A stretch of 64,000 nucleotides of DNA from DATBGO01 sp963840095 (lineage in GTDB: Bacteria > Actinomycetota > Actinomycetes > Streptosporangiales > Streptosporangiaceae), in contig CAWIXN010000005.1 of assembly GCA_963840095.1 (NCBI GenBank), positions 1,240,001 through 1,304,000 on the forward strand, given 5' to 3'. A program made the translations under genes and the position numbers. The stretch's first letter is position 1; each line of letters opens with the position of its first letter. Under the pieces are notes generated by a model. That model was not told the DNA's origin. It saw only the letters and a program-made list of their open reading frames with translations, and did not search any database. Shown here one piece after another: positions 24,318 to 33,849 of this stretch.

Positions 24318-25214
24318 TCAGATCGCGTGCAGCCTGGTTATGTGCAGCGCCACCATAGTGAGCGCGGCGACAATAGCCGCCACTATGGTCATAGTGGCGG
24401 CAAGGGGAAGGGTGCCTGCGAATGCGGGAGACCTGGCCGACAGGTCGCGGTCCAGCGGCGCCGCTGGCGGCCCGCCGCGTAGGTCGAGGCCTGGCACGTA
24501 ACCTAGCCGCCAGATTTCCACGACCGACAGGGCGGTGACCGCGGTAGGTCCGCCGATAAGCAAGAGCAGGCCGAAAAAGCCTGCCGGGCCGGGATCGTGA
24601 TCAGACCCGAGGACATAAGGTCCAACCACGGCCACCGTCCACGCAGCCGCAGCGGTCAGCACGGGCGGCAGCACCGGGTGGCCTTCGGCTCCCCGGCAGG
24701 CGTAAGTCACGCAGTAGAACGAGCTCACTGACGCCAGGGTGATGCACCAGAGGATGAGCAGCAATGGGACTATGGCCAGGGTGAGAAGTGTCCCGATCAG
24801 GGGATTGGCGTCCAGCGTGTCCCAGATCATTGCGAAAAGGTAGATGCCGAAGCAGATGCCAAGGTAGGCGAGGAACGCGCGGGCCGGTATGACCATCCGC
24901 CGGGCCACGCGGAGTCGCTCAGTCCGGTGGGTCGCGGCGATCAGTCCGAGCCCAATTATCATTGATTCGATGCCCACCACAAACGTCGTGATGACCAGGC
25001 CTTCTATTCGCTGGCCGAGGTTGATCTGCGAAGTGTGCAGTCCCTGATACCGGAGTCCCACGGCGATCACGATTAACAGGCCGATAGCGCTGCGGGCATA
25101 TCCGAGTCGCATCATCGTGCTGTCTTCGGCGACCCACCTGTTTTCTTCTCTGGGCTTGAATAGGCGTATCGCGAGCCTGCGCGGAAACGCGAAGAAGGAG
25201 ATGACGTGTCCCAT
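24318..25214 (-). CDS. Multi-pass membrane protein of unknown function
   Basis: 298 residues from ATG 25214. Eight or so hydrophobic segments can be traced, for example SAIGLLIVIAVGL, VITTFVVGIESMIIGLGLI, AYLGICFGIYLFAMIW, LTLAIVPLLLILWCITLA, GFFGLLLLIGGPTAVTAL and LAATMTIVAAIVAALTMVAL. A short charged N-terminus (RRLAIRLFKPREENR) precedes them. No transporter signature or catalytic motif is recognised. It lies 73 bases downstream of the XRE/NB-ARC/TPR regulator on the same strand and could be co-transcribed with it. Confidence 0.65.
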   Translation of the reverse strand: MGHVISFFAFPRRLAIRLFKPREENRWVAEDSTMMRLGYARSAIGLLIVIAVGLRYQGLHTSQINLGQRIEGLVITTFVVGIESMIIGLGLIAATHRTERLRVARRMVIPARAFLAYLGICFGIYLFAMIWDTLDANPLIGTLLTLAIVPLLLILWCITLASVSSFYCVTYACRGAEGHPVLPPVLTAAAAWTVAVVGPYVLGSDHDPGPAGFFGLLLLIGGPTAVTALSVVEIWRLGYVPGLDLRGGPPAAPLDRDLSARSPAFAGTLPLAATMTIVAAIVAALTMVALHITRLHAI

Positions 25215-25287
25215 GGCGGGAACGCTATGCGCTGCGCTGGGCCGTGACCATGCGGAATCACCCACGGAAATACATACGGTTCGGGCG

Positions 25288-27960
25288 TCAGCCAGAGTCG
25301 TCCGGCAGGCTGCCCAGAGCCTGCTGTACCCGCTGCATGTCGCAGTCGCACCCCATGCGCTGGTACAGCGCGAGCGCTTCTTCGTAGCAGATTCGTGCCT
25401 GGCGGACATCGCCCTCGCTCAGGTGCGTTCCGGCGATCCCGTCGAGAGCGTCGGCCTCGTCCTTGATCGAGCTGATCTTCCGTGCGAGGGCAAGCGCTCC
25501 CGTATACCGGGTGCGGGCTTCGCCGGTTTCGCCGACCGTGGCGGCCAGCGCGCCGTAGTGATTCAGCGTCTCGGCTTCACCGCCAGGGTCGTCGACATCG
25601 TGGAAGAGCTCCAGAGCCTGACGAAGTGAGCGATCGGCCTGTTCGTACTCCCCGGTCAGCGTGCACACGCTGCCGAGGAAAGCGAGCGCCCCAGCCCGCC
25701 CGCGCCGGTAACCCACCTCACGGTAGATCGTCTGAGCTTCGGCGAGAACGTTCGTGGCCTCCTCCAGCAGGCCCGCGTCCCGGTAAACGCCGCCGAGGAA
25801 AAGCAGGCTGTTCGCCTGCCCGATGGGCTCGCCACGCTCACGGTAGATGGCCAGCGCCCCGGTCAGGCACTCCTCGGCCGTATCGAGCGCACCGGTTGTC
25901 CACTGCACACCGCCCAGGTAGGCAAGAGTGATTGCTTCCCCATAGCGCACATCCAATCCCCGGAAGAGACTCAGGGCTTGCTGGAGACTTTCCTTCGCGG
26001 CCTCGAACTTTCCCATTTGCCGTTGCAGCGCCCCGAGTTCGGCGCGGACGCCAGCCTCGCCGTGGCGATCACCAAGTGCCTGGTACAGCTTCAGCGCCTC
26101 GCTCAGATCCTTTTCGCCATCCGACGCGGCCCCGGTAAGGCGCTCTACCACGCCTAGCTCAACCAGAGCGGCCGCCAGCCCGCCGCGCTCGCCAAGCTCG
26201 CGGTAGCAGCTAGCGGCCCGGGTAAGCGTCGTGGCAGCTCTCCCCAGTTCCCCGAGTTGCCGTTGCCCGACGCCCATATGCACAAGCGCAGCTGCCTGGC
26301 CCGCCGGATCACGGGCCTCTCGCGCGGCAATGTAAGCGACCTGATGCATAGCAAGGGCCTGCGGCCACGGGCCATATGCACGGAAGTACTGCGCGAGCGC
26401 CGCGGACAAGGCAACGACATAGTCCGGTCGGCCGAGGCGACGCGCGTAATGGACCGAGGCATCCAGGTTGGCCAGTTCCGAACTGACCCAGGCCCGCGCC
26501 TGCTCGGTGGTTATCAGGCGCGGTGTCGCGGGTGGTGCGCTGATGACAGCGGCATGACCTGCTGCTGGACTGCGCCGGTCAAAACGAAGATCGGAGGCCT
26601 GGACCGAGAACAGGTAGAAGTCCAGCAGCTGGCCGGACACCGCCACGCTCTCACCCGCCGCAAGGCTTCTCGCATAAACGCGCACCAGGTCGTGAAAGCG
26701 GTACCTTCCCGGGACGCGCTGCATGATCAGATTGTGGTCAAAGAGGGAGTCGACGAGCCGCCGCGCGTCCTCGCCGGGAACCAGGCTTTCCGCCGCGCAG
26801 ACATCGAAGTCCGGACCCGGGATCAGCCCCAAGCGCCGGAACATCCGCTGCTCAGCCGGGAACAGACGACCGTATGAGAGTTCAAAGGCGGCTCTGACAC
26901 CCCGGTCCTCGTCCTGCAGATGGGCAAGGCGCCTGTGCTCGTCGCGGAGTTCCTCCAGCACGTCAGCGAGGCCCAGCGCCGCGCGGCGCCTTGACCAGGC
27001 CGCGATGATCCGGATCGCCAGCGGCAGGCGGTCGCACAGGCGGATTATCTCCCCCAGGTCTGGGTCGTCCGCCCGTACTCGCCCCGGGCAGGCCACCGAG
27101 CCGAACAACGCGATGGCATCATTCTCGGGCAAGGTGCCCAGGCCGAGCACGACCGCGTCGTCGAGGCCTCTGAGGCTCTTACGACTGGTGATGATGACTG
27201 GACAGCCGACAGCACCGGGGAGCAGCGGCCGCACTTGCCCCGCACTGGCGGCATTGTCCAGGACGATCAGGGTCCTGGTCCCGGCCAGGAGACTCCGGTA
27301 GACGCCCGCCCGCTCGTCCAGCTTCGGCGGAATTACCTCATTGGGCATGCCGAGGCAGTGCAATAGCGAGCGCAGCGCTTCTTCCGAGCGGAGCGGCCGC
27401 AGGCCACGCGTGTACCCATGCAGATCGATGAAAAGTTGTCCATCCGGGAAGGAACCGGCGATCTGGTGTGCGGCATGCAGCGCAAGCGCTGTCTTTCCGA
27501 CCCCAGGCATTCCCTCGAGGACGTATATGCCCGCTCGATCGTCGTCCGTAGCCGCGGCGGCTAGTTCACACAGCTCACCTTCCCTGCCTAAGAACGAGCG
27601 GATGGCATACGGCAGCGTCCTCGTGGCCGCCCCTTGGCCCGCCGTTGCCGCCGTGCGCGCGGCCGCTGTCGTGTCGTCCATCGCTTGTGTACCCGGGGCC
27701 GCTCGTTTCCGGCCGCCAACGGCTGCGTCGAGCCTAGAGGCTTTCTCGAAACCGGCCCGTTCCTCGGGCGTCAGGTTCAGCGCGTTGGCAAGCCGCTGAA
27801 CGGTCGAACGCTGCGGGGTCCGGGTCTTGCCAAGCTCCAGCTCGCTGATCGTGACGACCCCCACATCGGATGCGTCGGCAAGATCTTCAATGGTCAGCCG
27901 CCGACCCGTTCGTAGCTCCCGCAACTGCCAGCCGAAACTCCCGTAAGGCGGTATGGCCAT
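25288..27960 (-). CDS. XRE HTH / NB-ARC / TPR regulatory ATPase
   Basis: 890 residues from ATG 27960, chosen over the upstream in-frame ATG at 28020 because GGGGGA lies 6 bases before it. Domains: XRE helix-turn-helix (about 8-70), a Thr/Ala linker, and NB-ARC with Walker A GMPGVGKT (150-157), a Walker B-like TLIVLDNAAS and the LCDRLPLAIRIIA motif. About ten tetratricopeptide repeats run from residue 500 to the end. This is the AfsR-like STAND architecture without a SARP domain: an ATP-dependent switch that responds to an unknown ligand and probably controls nearby or secondary-metabolism genes. Confidence 0.9.
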   Translation of the reverse strand: MAIPPYGSFGWQLRELRTGRRLTIEDLADASDVGVVTISELELGKTRTPQRSTVQRLANALNLTPEERAGFEKASRLDAAVGGRKRAAPGTQAMDDTTAAARTAATAGQGAATRTLPYAIRSFLGREGELCELAAAATDDDRAGIYVLEGMPGVGKTALALHAAHQIAGSFPDGQLFIDLHGYTRGLRPLRSEEALRSLLHCLGMPNEVIPPKLDERAGVYRSLLAGTRTLIVLDNAASAGQVRPLLPGAVGCPVIITSRKSLRGLDDAVVLGLGTLPENDAIALFGSVACPGRVRADDPDLGEIIRLCDRLPLAIRIIAAWSRRRAALGLADVLEELRDEHRRLAHLQDEDRGVRAAFELSYGRLFPAEQRMFRRLGLIPGPDFDVCAAESLVPGEDARRLVDSLFDHNLIMQRVPGRYRFHDLVRVYARSLAAGESVAVSGQLLDFYLFSVQASDLRFDRRSPAAGHAAVISAPPATPRLITTEQARAWVSSELANLDASVHYARRLGRPDYVVALSAALAQYFRAYGPWPQALAMHQVAYIAAREARDPAGQAAALVHMGVGQRQLGELGRAATTLTRAASCYRELGERGGLAAALVELGVVERLTGAASDGEKDLSEALKLYQALGDRHGEAGVRAELGALQRQMGKFEAAKESLQQALSLFRGLDVRYGEAITLAYLGGVQWTTGALDTAEECLTGALAIYRERGEPIGQANSLLFLGGVYRDAGLLEEATNVLAEAQTIYREVGYRRGRAGALAFLGSVCTLTGEYEQADRSLRQALELFHDVDDPGGEAETLNHYGALAATVGETGEARTRYTGALALARKISSIKDEADALDGIAGTHLSEGDVRQARICYEEALALYQRMGCDCDMQRVQQALGSLPDDSG

Positions 27961-28062
27961 CACCGGTCCCCCATTGAATTTCCAAGGCTCTACGACGCTG
28001 GAATCCGCGACTGTTTCCATTTATAGCGTCACGAAGGGTCAGTCGCGTCCTTGTCGAGCATC

Positions 28063-28230
28063 ACCGTGCACACCACGGCCGCAGCCGGGGCCGAGGAGTC
28101 ATCGGAGGTGCTCTGCCTGGTCACCACCCTGCTTGATGTTGAGGAGTACCCGGCGCTGGACCTGGCCTGCTGCTACCCGCGCCAGTGGGGCTGCGAGACC
28201 GTCATCACCCGCAGAATCCAGGTCACCTAA
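28063..28230 (+). mobile_element. IS4-family transposase fragment
   Basis: A 55-codon open stretch reads CLVTTLLDVEEYPALDLACC, then YPRQWGCETVI and a stop. IS4-family transposases of actinomycetes carry TTLLDxxxYPALDLACxYPxRWGCETVIGHHKT at the conserved glutamate region. The N-terminal DDE part and the rest of the C-terminus are missing, so this is a decayed remnant. Confidence 0.65.
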
Positions 28231-28288
28231 TGTCCGATCCAGTTGAAGGCTGCGAGCCCCGGCGCTGAACTGCGGCTTACAGGGTAGG

Positions 28289-28316
28289 TCTGACCAGGTT
28301 CCGGGATCTGGTCAGA
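28289..28316. other. Perfect 9-bp inverted repeat
   Basis: TCTGACCAG and CTGGTCAGA are separated by 10 bases, giving a stable hairpin in a gene-free stretch just after the IS4 remnant. It could be a terminator, an operator or an old element end; nothing decides between these. The remainder of 28231-28598 holds no supported gene. Confidence 0.45.
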
Positions 28317-28598
28317 TTAGCCTCGCGGATTTGGTGCCAGCCAGGGGATCAGTTCGCCTTCCGCTCGCGCCTTCGGAGACGGCGCTCCGTGGCCGCCGGG
28401 AGAGGGCACGCTCTGGCTCAGCCCGGACGAACTCACCGAGCTCAGGAGAAGCCCGGCACCGTCTCGGGCTTGTCAGCAGCCGAATCCGTCGCGGCGGCCC
28501 TCCTCCTCAGGTGTCGGATCAGAAACTCGTCCCGAATATCCTGATCTGCTGGAACCGGAGCGATATGGGATGGGTCACCGTTGGTGGCTCTGCGGTTG

Positions 28599-29263
28599 CT
28601 ACCGCCCGGCCGATTCGATGTTGCGCTTGAGGTTGGCGAACTGGCGTGTCTGCCCCGTCCAGTGGACCGGCGGGTGGATCCAGAAGTTGATCAAGCGCTC
28701 GAGCCAGCGCGGACGAATAGACTGATATCCGCTTTGCACGAGCCGAGTGCGATCGCCGGGTAGCTCCTTGAGCAGGAATCCCCAGAGGCCATCGATGTAG
28801 GCAGAGGGCCTCGGCTGGGCCGGGTCGAGGCGACGGACATGCAAATCGGTCAACCCGCGCAATCCCAGGAACCGTCCTGGTTCGAGCGCTGCCACCTGCC
28901 AGGGGTACGCGGGGCCAGCTGGCGACCCGGCCGACAGGTAGTCCCCAACTGAGAGGTTCTGCCACTCAGGGTGAACCTCCCTGGCACTTGGGCGGCCTCC
29001 GTTGTCGAGGCGATCCCAGGAGTACCAGCCAGCTCGGTCATATCCCATCTGGACGAGCCACGGCCACACGCTGGCGGGCGGAGCCTCGATCGTCACGGCC
29101 ATGGTCGAGGATCGAACGCCGTCGGGGATGAGTTCACGCCCGGGTAGGTGTCCTCCACCTCCTTGTCGGTGGCCCCCCAGCGATCCATCCGAGGGCGCAG
29201 GACAAGCCCATAAACGGCGGCCGTTAGACCGACCAACCCGGCAAGCTTGCGGCCAATCGCCAT
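28599..29263 (-). pseudogene. Frameshifted SRPBCC-family protein
   Basis: From ATG 29263 one frame reads MAIGRKLAGLVGL, then RPRMDRWGATDKEVEDTYPG. The rest of the protein continues in the next frame as RELIPDGVRSSTMAVTIEAP, then VWPWLVQMGYDRAGWYSWD and DNGGRPSAREVHPEWQNLSVGD, to a stop at 28599. One base appears to be missing in CCCGGGCGTG near 29150. The reassembled product is a membrane-tethered START/SRPBCC protein of about 220 residues, of a common actinobacterial type. It is either a recent pseudogene or a base-calling error. Confidence 0.75.
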
Positions 29264-29396
29264 ACAACAATCGTCCTGCGGCTGTCACTGCCGCTCAAGA
29301 GGCCAAAGGCCGCCCCGTTGGACTACTTCGGGGTGGCCCCGGGGATGGGACGCCCGCCTCTACCGGCAAAGGTGAGCTTGCGGGAGCATCCTCACA

Positions 29397-30035
29397 GTGC
29401 TAATCAGAGACGAGGAGTCAAGCGAGCAGAGCGCAGCTGCTGTCAGCCTGTACTGGATACCCCTGGGTGCCGGCCTAGACGTCGTTCGCTTGAACGTGGC
29501 TCGCCTGAGCGGCAAGGTGTTTGAGGCCGTCAGCGCTCTTGTCCAGCGAAGGTCGCCTTGCGACCTGTACCATGCCGCGCTCGAGGTGGCCCTTCCTGGC
29601 CGCCGCTTCGTCATCGAGATGACGGGGGCGCCGGACCTGCACGGTCGCGAGCGGGGCGTCGTCTGTCAAGGCGCCATGTTCGCACATTGGCTGGGCCGTC
29701 TTCGCCTGTTCCGTTACGAGGTCCGATGCTGGCCCGACGGTACGATCCCTGACGCGAAGTGGGCAGTGGACAGCCCCGTGCTACTGAGCACCGACGTCAA
29801 GAAGGCAAGCCGACTGCTGGAAGTGGCGGCCGCGGTCCCGGTGCTTGTGTGGGGTCGCGACCAGGTCCGCACCGGGGAAATGTGGAACTCGAACTCGGTG
29901 GTCTCATGGCTGCTGGAACGCTCTGGTATCGGGGCGGAGAACGTCAGACCGCCCAAGAGAGGGAGAGCACCGGGCTGGGCAGCCGGCGTGACCGTGGCCT
30001 TGCGACCCGTCCAGGACCCCGAAAATCACCGGTGA
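29397..30035 (+). CDS. Conserved hypothetical actinobacterial protein
   Basis: 212 residues. The pattern VSLYWIPLGAGLDVVRLNV, then FEAVSALVQRRSPCDLYHAA and LEVALPGRRFVIEMTGAPDL recalls a family seen in mycobacteria and streptomycetes with no assigned activity. A C-terminal part contains LFRYEVRCWPDGTIPD and WNSNSVVSWLLERSG. The D-L-Y-H-A/S and later conserved Asn/Ser residues hint at a papain-like or amidase-like fold, which is speculation. The GTG start at 29397 has only a distant GGAG; ATGs further in are less likely because conserved sequence begins early. Confidence 0.65.
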   Translation: MLIRDEESSEQSAAAVSLYWIPLGAGLDVVRLNVARLSGKVFEAVSALVQRRSPCDLYHAALEVALPGRRFVIEMTGAPDLHGRERGVVCQGAMFAHWLGRLRLFRYEVRCWPDGTIPDAKWAVDSPVLLSTDVKKASRLLEVAAAVPVLVWGRDQVRTGEMWNSNSVVSWLLERSGIGAENVRPPKRGRAPGWAAGVTVALRPVQDPENHR

Positions 30036-30123
30036 CGTGCGGGGCCTTGGACCCCCGCGGCCCTGGAAGAGATGCGGCGCGCCATTGGAGTTTCATCTAG
30101 ACGGGCTACGCCAAGGCGGCCAG

Positions 30124-30330
30124 TCAGTCCCGCGCTTGGCCAGGGAATAGTCCACCAGGACCGCGACGGTATCGCCGAACGCCAGCTGGTCTACGGCGGC
30201 TGCCGACAGCGACTCGGGCACGGCGCCGGGGTGGGTGGTGAACAAGTCCAGCGGAATCGGCTCGGCGGCCAGGTGCGCGCAGACATCCAGCAGCGGGCCT
30301 TCGCCTCAGCCTCGGCAATCCCGAACACAT
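30124..30330 (-). pseudogene. Fragment of an NB-ARC/TPR protein (DUF7779-like region)
   Basis: On the minus strand the sequence reads LLDVCAHLAAEPIPLDLFTT, then HPGAVPESLSAAAVDQLAFG and VLVDYSLAKRG. This matches the winged-helix-like region (DUF7779) that follows NB-ARC in FxsT-like and TIR-NB-ARC-TPR proteins. Upstream it ends at the IS5 remnant, and downstream at about 30124 it runs out of family similarity. The gene appears to have been interrupted by the insertion sequence and then eroded. Confidence 0.6.
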
Positions 30331-30334
30331 CCGC

Positions 30335-31190
30335 CCCGTCGGAGGGTGTAGCGGGCGAGTCGTCTGGTCATGATGATGACCATGGCCCATTGGACCATCG
30401 CGGCGTGGTGTTCCGGCCGGCCGTTCGTAGTCGCGGACTGTGCGTCGGCAACGGTTGATCCAGGAGAAGGTGCGTTCCACGGCCCATCGGCGGTGCAGGA
30501 CGACGAAGCCGGTCTGGTCGGCGAGTTTGCGGACGATCTGCAGGGTGATGTTGAGGCTGGGTGCCGGCCCAGGTGACCAGGGTGCCGCTGTAGCCTTGGT
30601 CGGCCCCAGATAAGTCAGATGCTGGGGAAACACATCCGTAGGGCCTGCAGAAGGAGGCGACCGCTGTCGCGGTCTTGTTCGTGGGCGCCGGTGACGAGGA
30701 TCGCCACCAGCAGTCCGGTGGTGTCGACGATGATGTGGCGGTTACGTCCGTTGATCTTTTTGCCGGCGTCGTAACCGCCGCTGGGACGCCCGACGATTTC
30801 CGCCGCGCGGGGGGACTGGGCGTCGATCAGGCCGGCGGTCGGGACGGGTTGGCGGCCTTCGGCGACGCGAACCTGTTCACACAGGGTGTCATGGATCCGG
30901 GACAGGGTGCCGTCGGCGGCCCAGACGGTGAAGTAGTGGTAGACGAGCTTCGGGTGCGGGAAGTCGATCGGCAGGGCCCGCCAGACGCAGCCGTTGTGGG
31001 CGACGTAGCGGATCGCATCGATGACGTCCCGCCGGGAATACCGCACGGGTCGACCGCCTCGGGCCGGGCGCGGACCGCCGACCGGGACCAGGCTCGCGAT
31101 CAGGTTCCATTCGGTGTCGCTAGTGTCCGACGGCAGACCCGTCGCCGGGCGGTCGGTAGATGGCCGCCGGGTACGGGCGCGGCGGTGGAT
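30335..31190 (-). mobile_element. IS5-family insertion sequence, transposase split by frameshifts
   Basis: The first transposase part runs from about 31180 to 30615: LPSDTSDTEWNLIASLVP, then GGRPVRYSRRDVIDAIRYVA, WRALPIDFPHPKLVYHYFT, VPTAGLIDAQS and GRNRHIIVDTTGLL. The C-terminal part continues in another frame as LQIVRKLADQTGFVVLHRRW then AVERTFSWINRCRRTVRDYE, and a third frame supplies MIMTRRLARYTLRR. These are the DDE motifs of IS5 transposases. At least two frame changes mean it is inactive without repair. Terminal inverted repeats were not resolved; the boundaries are approximate. Confidence 0.85.
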
Positions 31191-31197
31191 CCAAGCT

Positions 31198-31734
31198 CTA
31201 ACGAATAACGCGATAGTCGACGAGCAGATAGCCAGTCGGTGAGACCTCGCTTCGGATCGATTCGAGCTGAATCGATGGCAAGCCGTCGAGGAGTCGTCGT
31301 CCGCGGCCGGCGATCCTCGGCGCTATCACGAGCCTGAGTTCGTCGACAACGTCGGCGGCGAGCAGCGCCTGCGCGACCGAGATACTCGCGTGGACGCCGA
31401 CATCGTCTCCGCGCTGCTGCTTGAGATCCCGAACGACTTCGACCAGCCCGCCGTCGAGCACCGTCGCATTGGCCCAATCTCGGTCAAGGGGCGTCGATGT
31501 CGCGACATACTTCGTGACCCCGTTGATGAATGTCGCGAATGGCTGGATCTGGCTGCTCGGCCAGAACTGCGCCCACTCGGTGTAGCTACGGCGGCCGAGA
31601 ATGACCGCGTCCTGTGTCGCGATCACAGCGGCAAGGTTGGCGTCCATCGCGTCGTCCCAGTCGGCGAAGAAACTATCTGGGTCCTCGGCAACCCCGTCGA
31701 GGGACAACAACTCGTACACGACGATCTTTCGCAC
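31198..31734 (-). CDS. Dihydrofolate reductase family protein (RibD C-terminal domain)
   Basis: 178 residues from GTG 31734, with GGAGGT 7 bases upstream. It reads MRKIVVYELLSLDGVAEDPD, then AVILGRRSYTEWAQFWP, YVATSTPLDRDWANATVLDG and LRLVIAPRIAGRGRRLLDG. This is the DHFR-like fold of the YwjB/RibD-C group that binds NADPH. Such stand-alone reductases are common in actinomycetes and their substrates are unknown. It sits between the IS5 remnant and a TIR fragment, in a region of turnover, but looks intact. Confidence 0.9.
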   Translation of the reverse strand: MRKIVVYELLSLDGVAEDPDSFFADWDDAMDANLAAVIATQDAVILGRRSYTEWAQFWPSSQIQPFATFINGVTKYVATSTPLDRDWANATVLDGGLVEVVRDLKQQRGDDVGVHASISVAQALLAADVVDELRLVIAPRIAGRGRRLLDGLPSIQLESIRSEVSPTGYLLVDYRVIR

Positions 31735-31939
31735 GCCCTACACCTCCGATTGGTCTCGGTGCTACTAGTTGACTGATCAAGCCGCCGAAACTCATCGCTG
31801 CGACGTGCAGGACGTCGGGTACGAGATCCGGTGTGAAGCTGGGCGGCGACGGCGTGATCCTGTGGGAGCCGCGGCCGGGCGGGCGCGAGTGCGCATTCGT
31901 CTACGACACCACGGTCGTCGCACGGTACCGGCCGGCCCG

Positions 31940-32050
31940 TTATTTTCCAGGCTCTAAGGTCCAGGCGATCCATTCCGCCCAGGCCCGGTCCGCCTGCGTG
32001 CAGGACACAAAGAAGTCCCATTTGCCATGCGAACCATCACCCTCGGTCAC
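31940..32050 (-). pseudogene. Truncated TIR-domain fragment
   Basis: A GTG at 32050 opens a 36-residue frame reading KWDFFVSCTQADRAWAEWIA then WTLEPGK and a stop. It matches the first beta strand and helix of TIR domains in actinobacterial TIR-NB-ARC-TPR proteins (FDFFVSYTQADRAWAEWIAW), where the sequence normally continues into a second strand. The frame ends instead. The remaining bases of 31735-32392 show no other supported gene. Confidence 0.6.
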
Positions 32051-32392
32051 CCCCGTACAGTCCCATAGATCCGGGCCGATCATCCGCCGGAACCTCCGCC
32101 GACTCCCGAGGCACGCTCATTGCGAACCCGGACACGCGTCCGCACCCGGCGGCCGGACCGGGCCCATCGCCCCGGAAGGCCTGCTCATGCCAAATGCGTG
32201 CCCAGATCGCCGCTAGCCACAGCGTCCGGACAGCTCAGGCAGGTCCACGGACGGGTCTTGAATCGCTAGGGCCGACGGCTACCTGGGTCATGACCAATGT
32301 GCGAGGTGCCACGCTCAAGGCGCGCTACGGTAGCGGAACGCTCATGGTTCACGACCTGGCTGGCCTGCGAGGCCGACCACAATAGATGCCTT

Positions 32393-33169
32393 TTACCTGC
32401 CCTCGAACTGCGGCACGCGCTTGTCGGCGAACGCGGTGGCGCCCTCGACCGCGTCGTCGGTCCGCATGACGCGGAGGAAAAGCTCTCGTTCAAGTGCGAG
32501 GCCCTCGGCGAGCGAAGCACCCAGGCCTTGGAAGATGGCGGCGCGAGCTGCCGACACGGCCAGCGGGCCCCGGGCCGCAATGGTGCTGGCCAGGGTGATC
32601 GCCTCGGGAACGAGGCGGTCACTGGGCACGATCCGGTTGACCAGGCCCCAGCGCAGCGCTTGCTCGGCGGAGATCGGCTCGCCGGTCAGGATCATCTCCA
32701 TCGCCGGACCGAGCGGGATCGCCCGGGGAAGCCGCTGGGTTCCCCCGGCGCCTGGGATGATGCCCCACTTGGTCTCCGCCAGGCCGAACGTCGCGTTGGC
32801 CGAGGCTAGCCTGATGTCGCAGGCCAGAGCCAGCTCGAGTCCTCCGGCCAGGGCATGGCCATTGACCGCGGCAATCTTGGGTTTGCCGCTGAAACGATCG
32901 GTGATGCCGCCGAGGACCCACGGCGGCGACTGGCCGGCCCGAACGGCGTCCCGGAACGGCGGGATCAGTTTCCGCAGGTCGGCGCCGGCGCTGAAGGCCG
33001 CGTCTCCGGCGCCGGTCAGCACCGCGGCTCGCAGCGAGTCGTCGCGCTCATACTCCTCGAATGCCGCCGTGAGCGCTTCGTTGTGCTCAGGGTCCAGGGC
33101 ATTCATGACTTCTGGGCGGTCAATGGTGATGACCGCCACCGCACTCGATACCTCGTACCTGATCGGCAT
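32393..33169 (-). CDS. Enoyl-CoA hydratase/isomerase family protein
   Basis: 258 residues with the crotonase fold. The oxyanion-hole segments are AFSAGADLRKL (about 63-73) and NGHALAGGLELALACDIRLA (about 103-122). The catalytic glutamate region is FGLAETKWGIIPGAGGTQRL (about 129-148). Length is standard. It should act on a 2-enoyl-CoA or a related acyl-CoA. The gene downstream of it in transcription is the decayed TIR region; a GYD-domain gene lies 90 bases upstream on the same strand and may be co-transcribed. Confidence 0.93.
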   Translation of the reverse strand: MPIRYEVSSAVAVITIDRPEVMNALDPEHNEALTAAFEEYERDDSLRAAVLTGAGDAAFSAGADLRKLIPPFRDAVRAGQSPPWVLGGITDRFSGKPKIAAVNGHALAGGLELALACDIRLASANATFGLAETKWGIIPGAGGTQRLPRAIPLGPAMEMILTGEPISAEQALRWGLVNRIVPSDRLVPEAITLASTIAARGPLAVSAARAAIFQGLGASLAEGLALERELFLRVMRTDDAVEGATAFADKRVPQFEGR

Positions 33170-33259
33170 GCTGCTCAGCCTCCGGAGGGCTGGTTCGGCG
33201 GCAGGCCACCAACGTGCTGGCTGGTTGCCGCACGGCCTGGCACCTGGCCGACGGCTGGG

Positions 33260-33580
33260 TCAGGAGCCGGGGGCCGCGAACCTCGTGTTAATTTTCAGGG
33301 CCTCGTCCATCTCCTGCGGGGTCAGGATTGGCTCGATGTTGCAATGGCCGGTGCCTGCGGCATTGACCGCTTTGGCCAGCGCGGCCGCCGTGGCGGTGTC
33401 GGGAAGCTCGAGGATGATGAAGGTGTCGTTCTCGGCGAGACCGAAGTACATCGCCTCCAGGCGGCCGCCCAGGCCCTTGGCCATGGCCGCGAGCTGGGCG
33501 TGACGCTGCGTTGCTCCTGACTTGGTCAGGCCGGCGACGCCCTCGCTGGTGTAGGGACCTCTGGCCATGAACAGGGGCAT
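33260..33580 (-). CDS. GYD domain-containing protein
   Basis: 106 residues from ATG 33580, with GAGGA 7 bases upstream. It reads MPLFMARGPYTSEGVAGLTK, then GGRLEAMYFGLAENDTFIIL and ELPDTATAAALAKAVNAAG. This is the GYD fold, a small ferredoxin-like domain of the dimeric alpha-beta barrel type. No enzyme activity is assigned. It probably shares a promoter with the enoyl-CoA hydratase gene that follows it. Confidence 0.85.
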   Translation of the reverse strand: MPLFMARGPYTSEGVAGLTKSGATQRHAQLAAMAKGLGGRLEAMYFGLAENDTFIILELPDTATAAALAKAVNAAGTGHCNIEPILTPQEMDEALKINTRFAAPGS

Positions 33581-33820
33581 ACTTAATTCCTCAGGACTAG
33601 AGGGGCTGCAGGGACGATAGCGGGCCTCGCGATCCAGGCTGGCGGCCGGGGCTGATGTAGACATACTGGATCCTGTAGCCGGCAGATGCCAGGGGCCGGC
33701 CGCTGGCAATCGCGGGCCTGCCGCCGCCGCGATGGCCCGCTCCGCACCCGCTCAGCGCAGGCGCAACCTCCTCGAAACATCACCGAAACGTGGTCCCCCC
33801 TCCGCGCTCCCGCGGGCCTA

Positions 33821-33849
33821 TTGACAGCTTAAGTCGGGATGTATATGTT
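33821..33849 (+). promoter_or_regulatory. Sigma-70-type promoter of the amide-catabolism operon
   Basis: TTGACA at 33821-33826, a 17-base spacer, and TATGTT at 33844-33849 form a near-consensus housekeeping promoter in an AT-rich pocket unusual for this window. It points to the amidase gene at 34081, leaving a leader of about 225 bases in which no gene was found. Confidence 0.65.

Noticed and set aside
31743..31939. Short frames between the DHFR-like gene and the TIR fragment
   Set aside because: None shows a family pattern or a ribosome site. A possible continuation of the TIR domain was looked for in all frames and not found.
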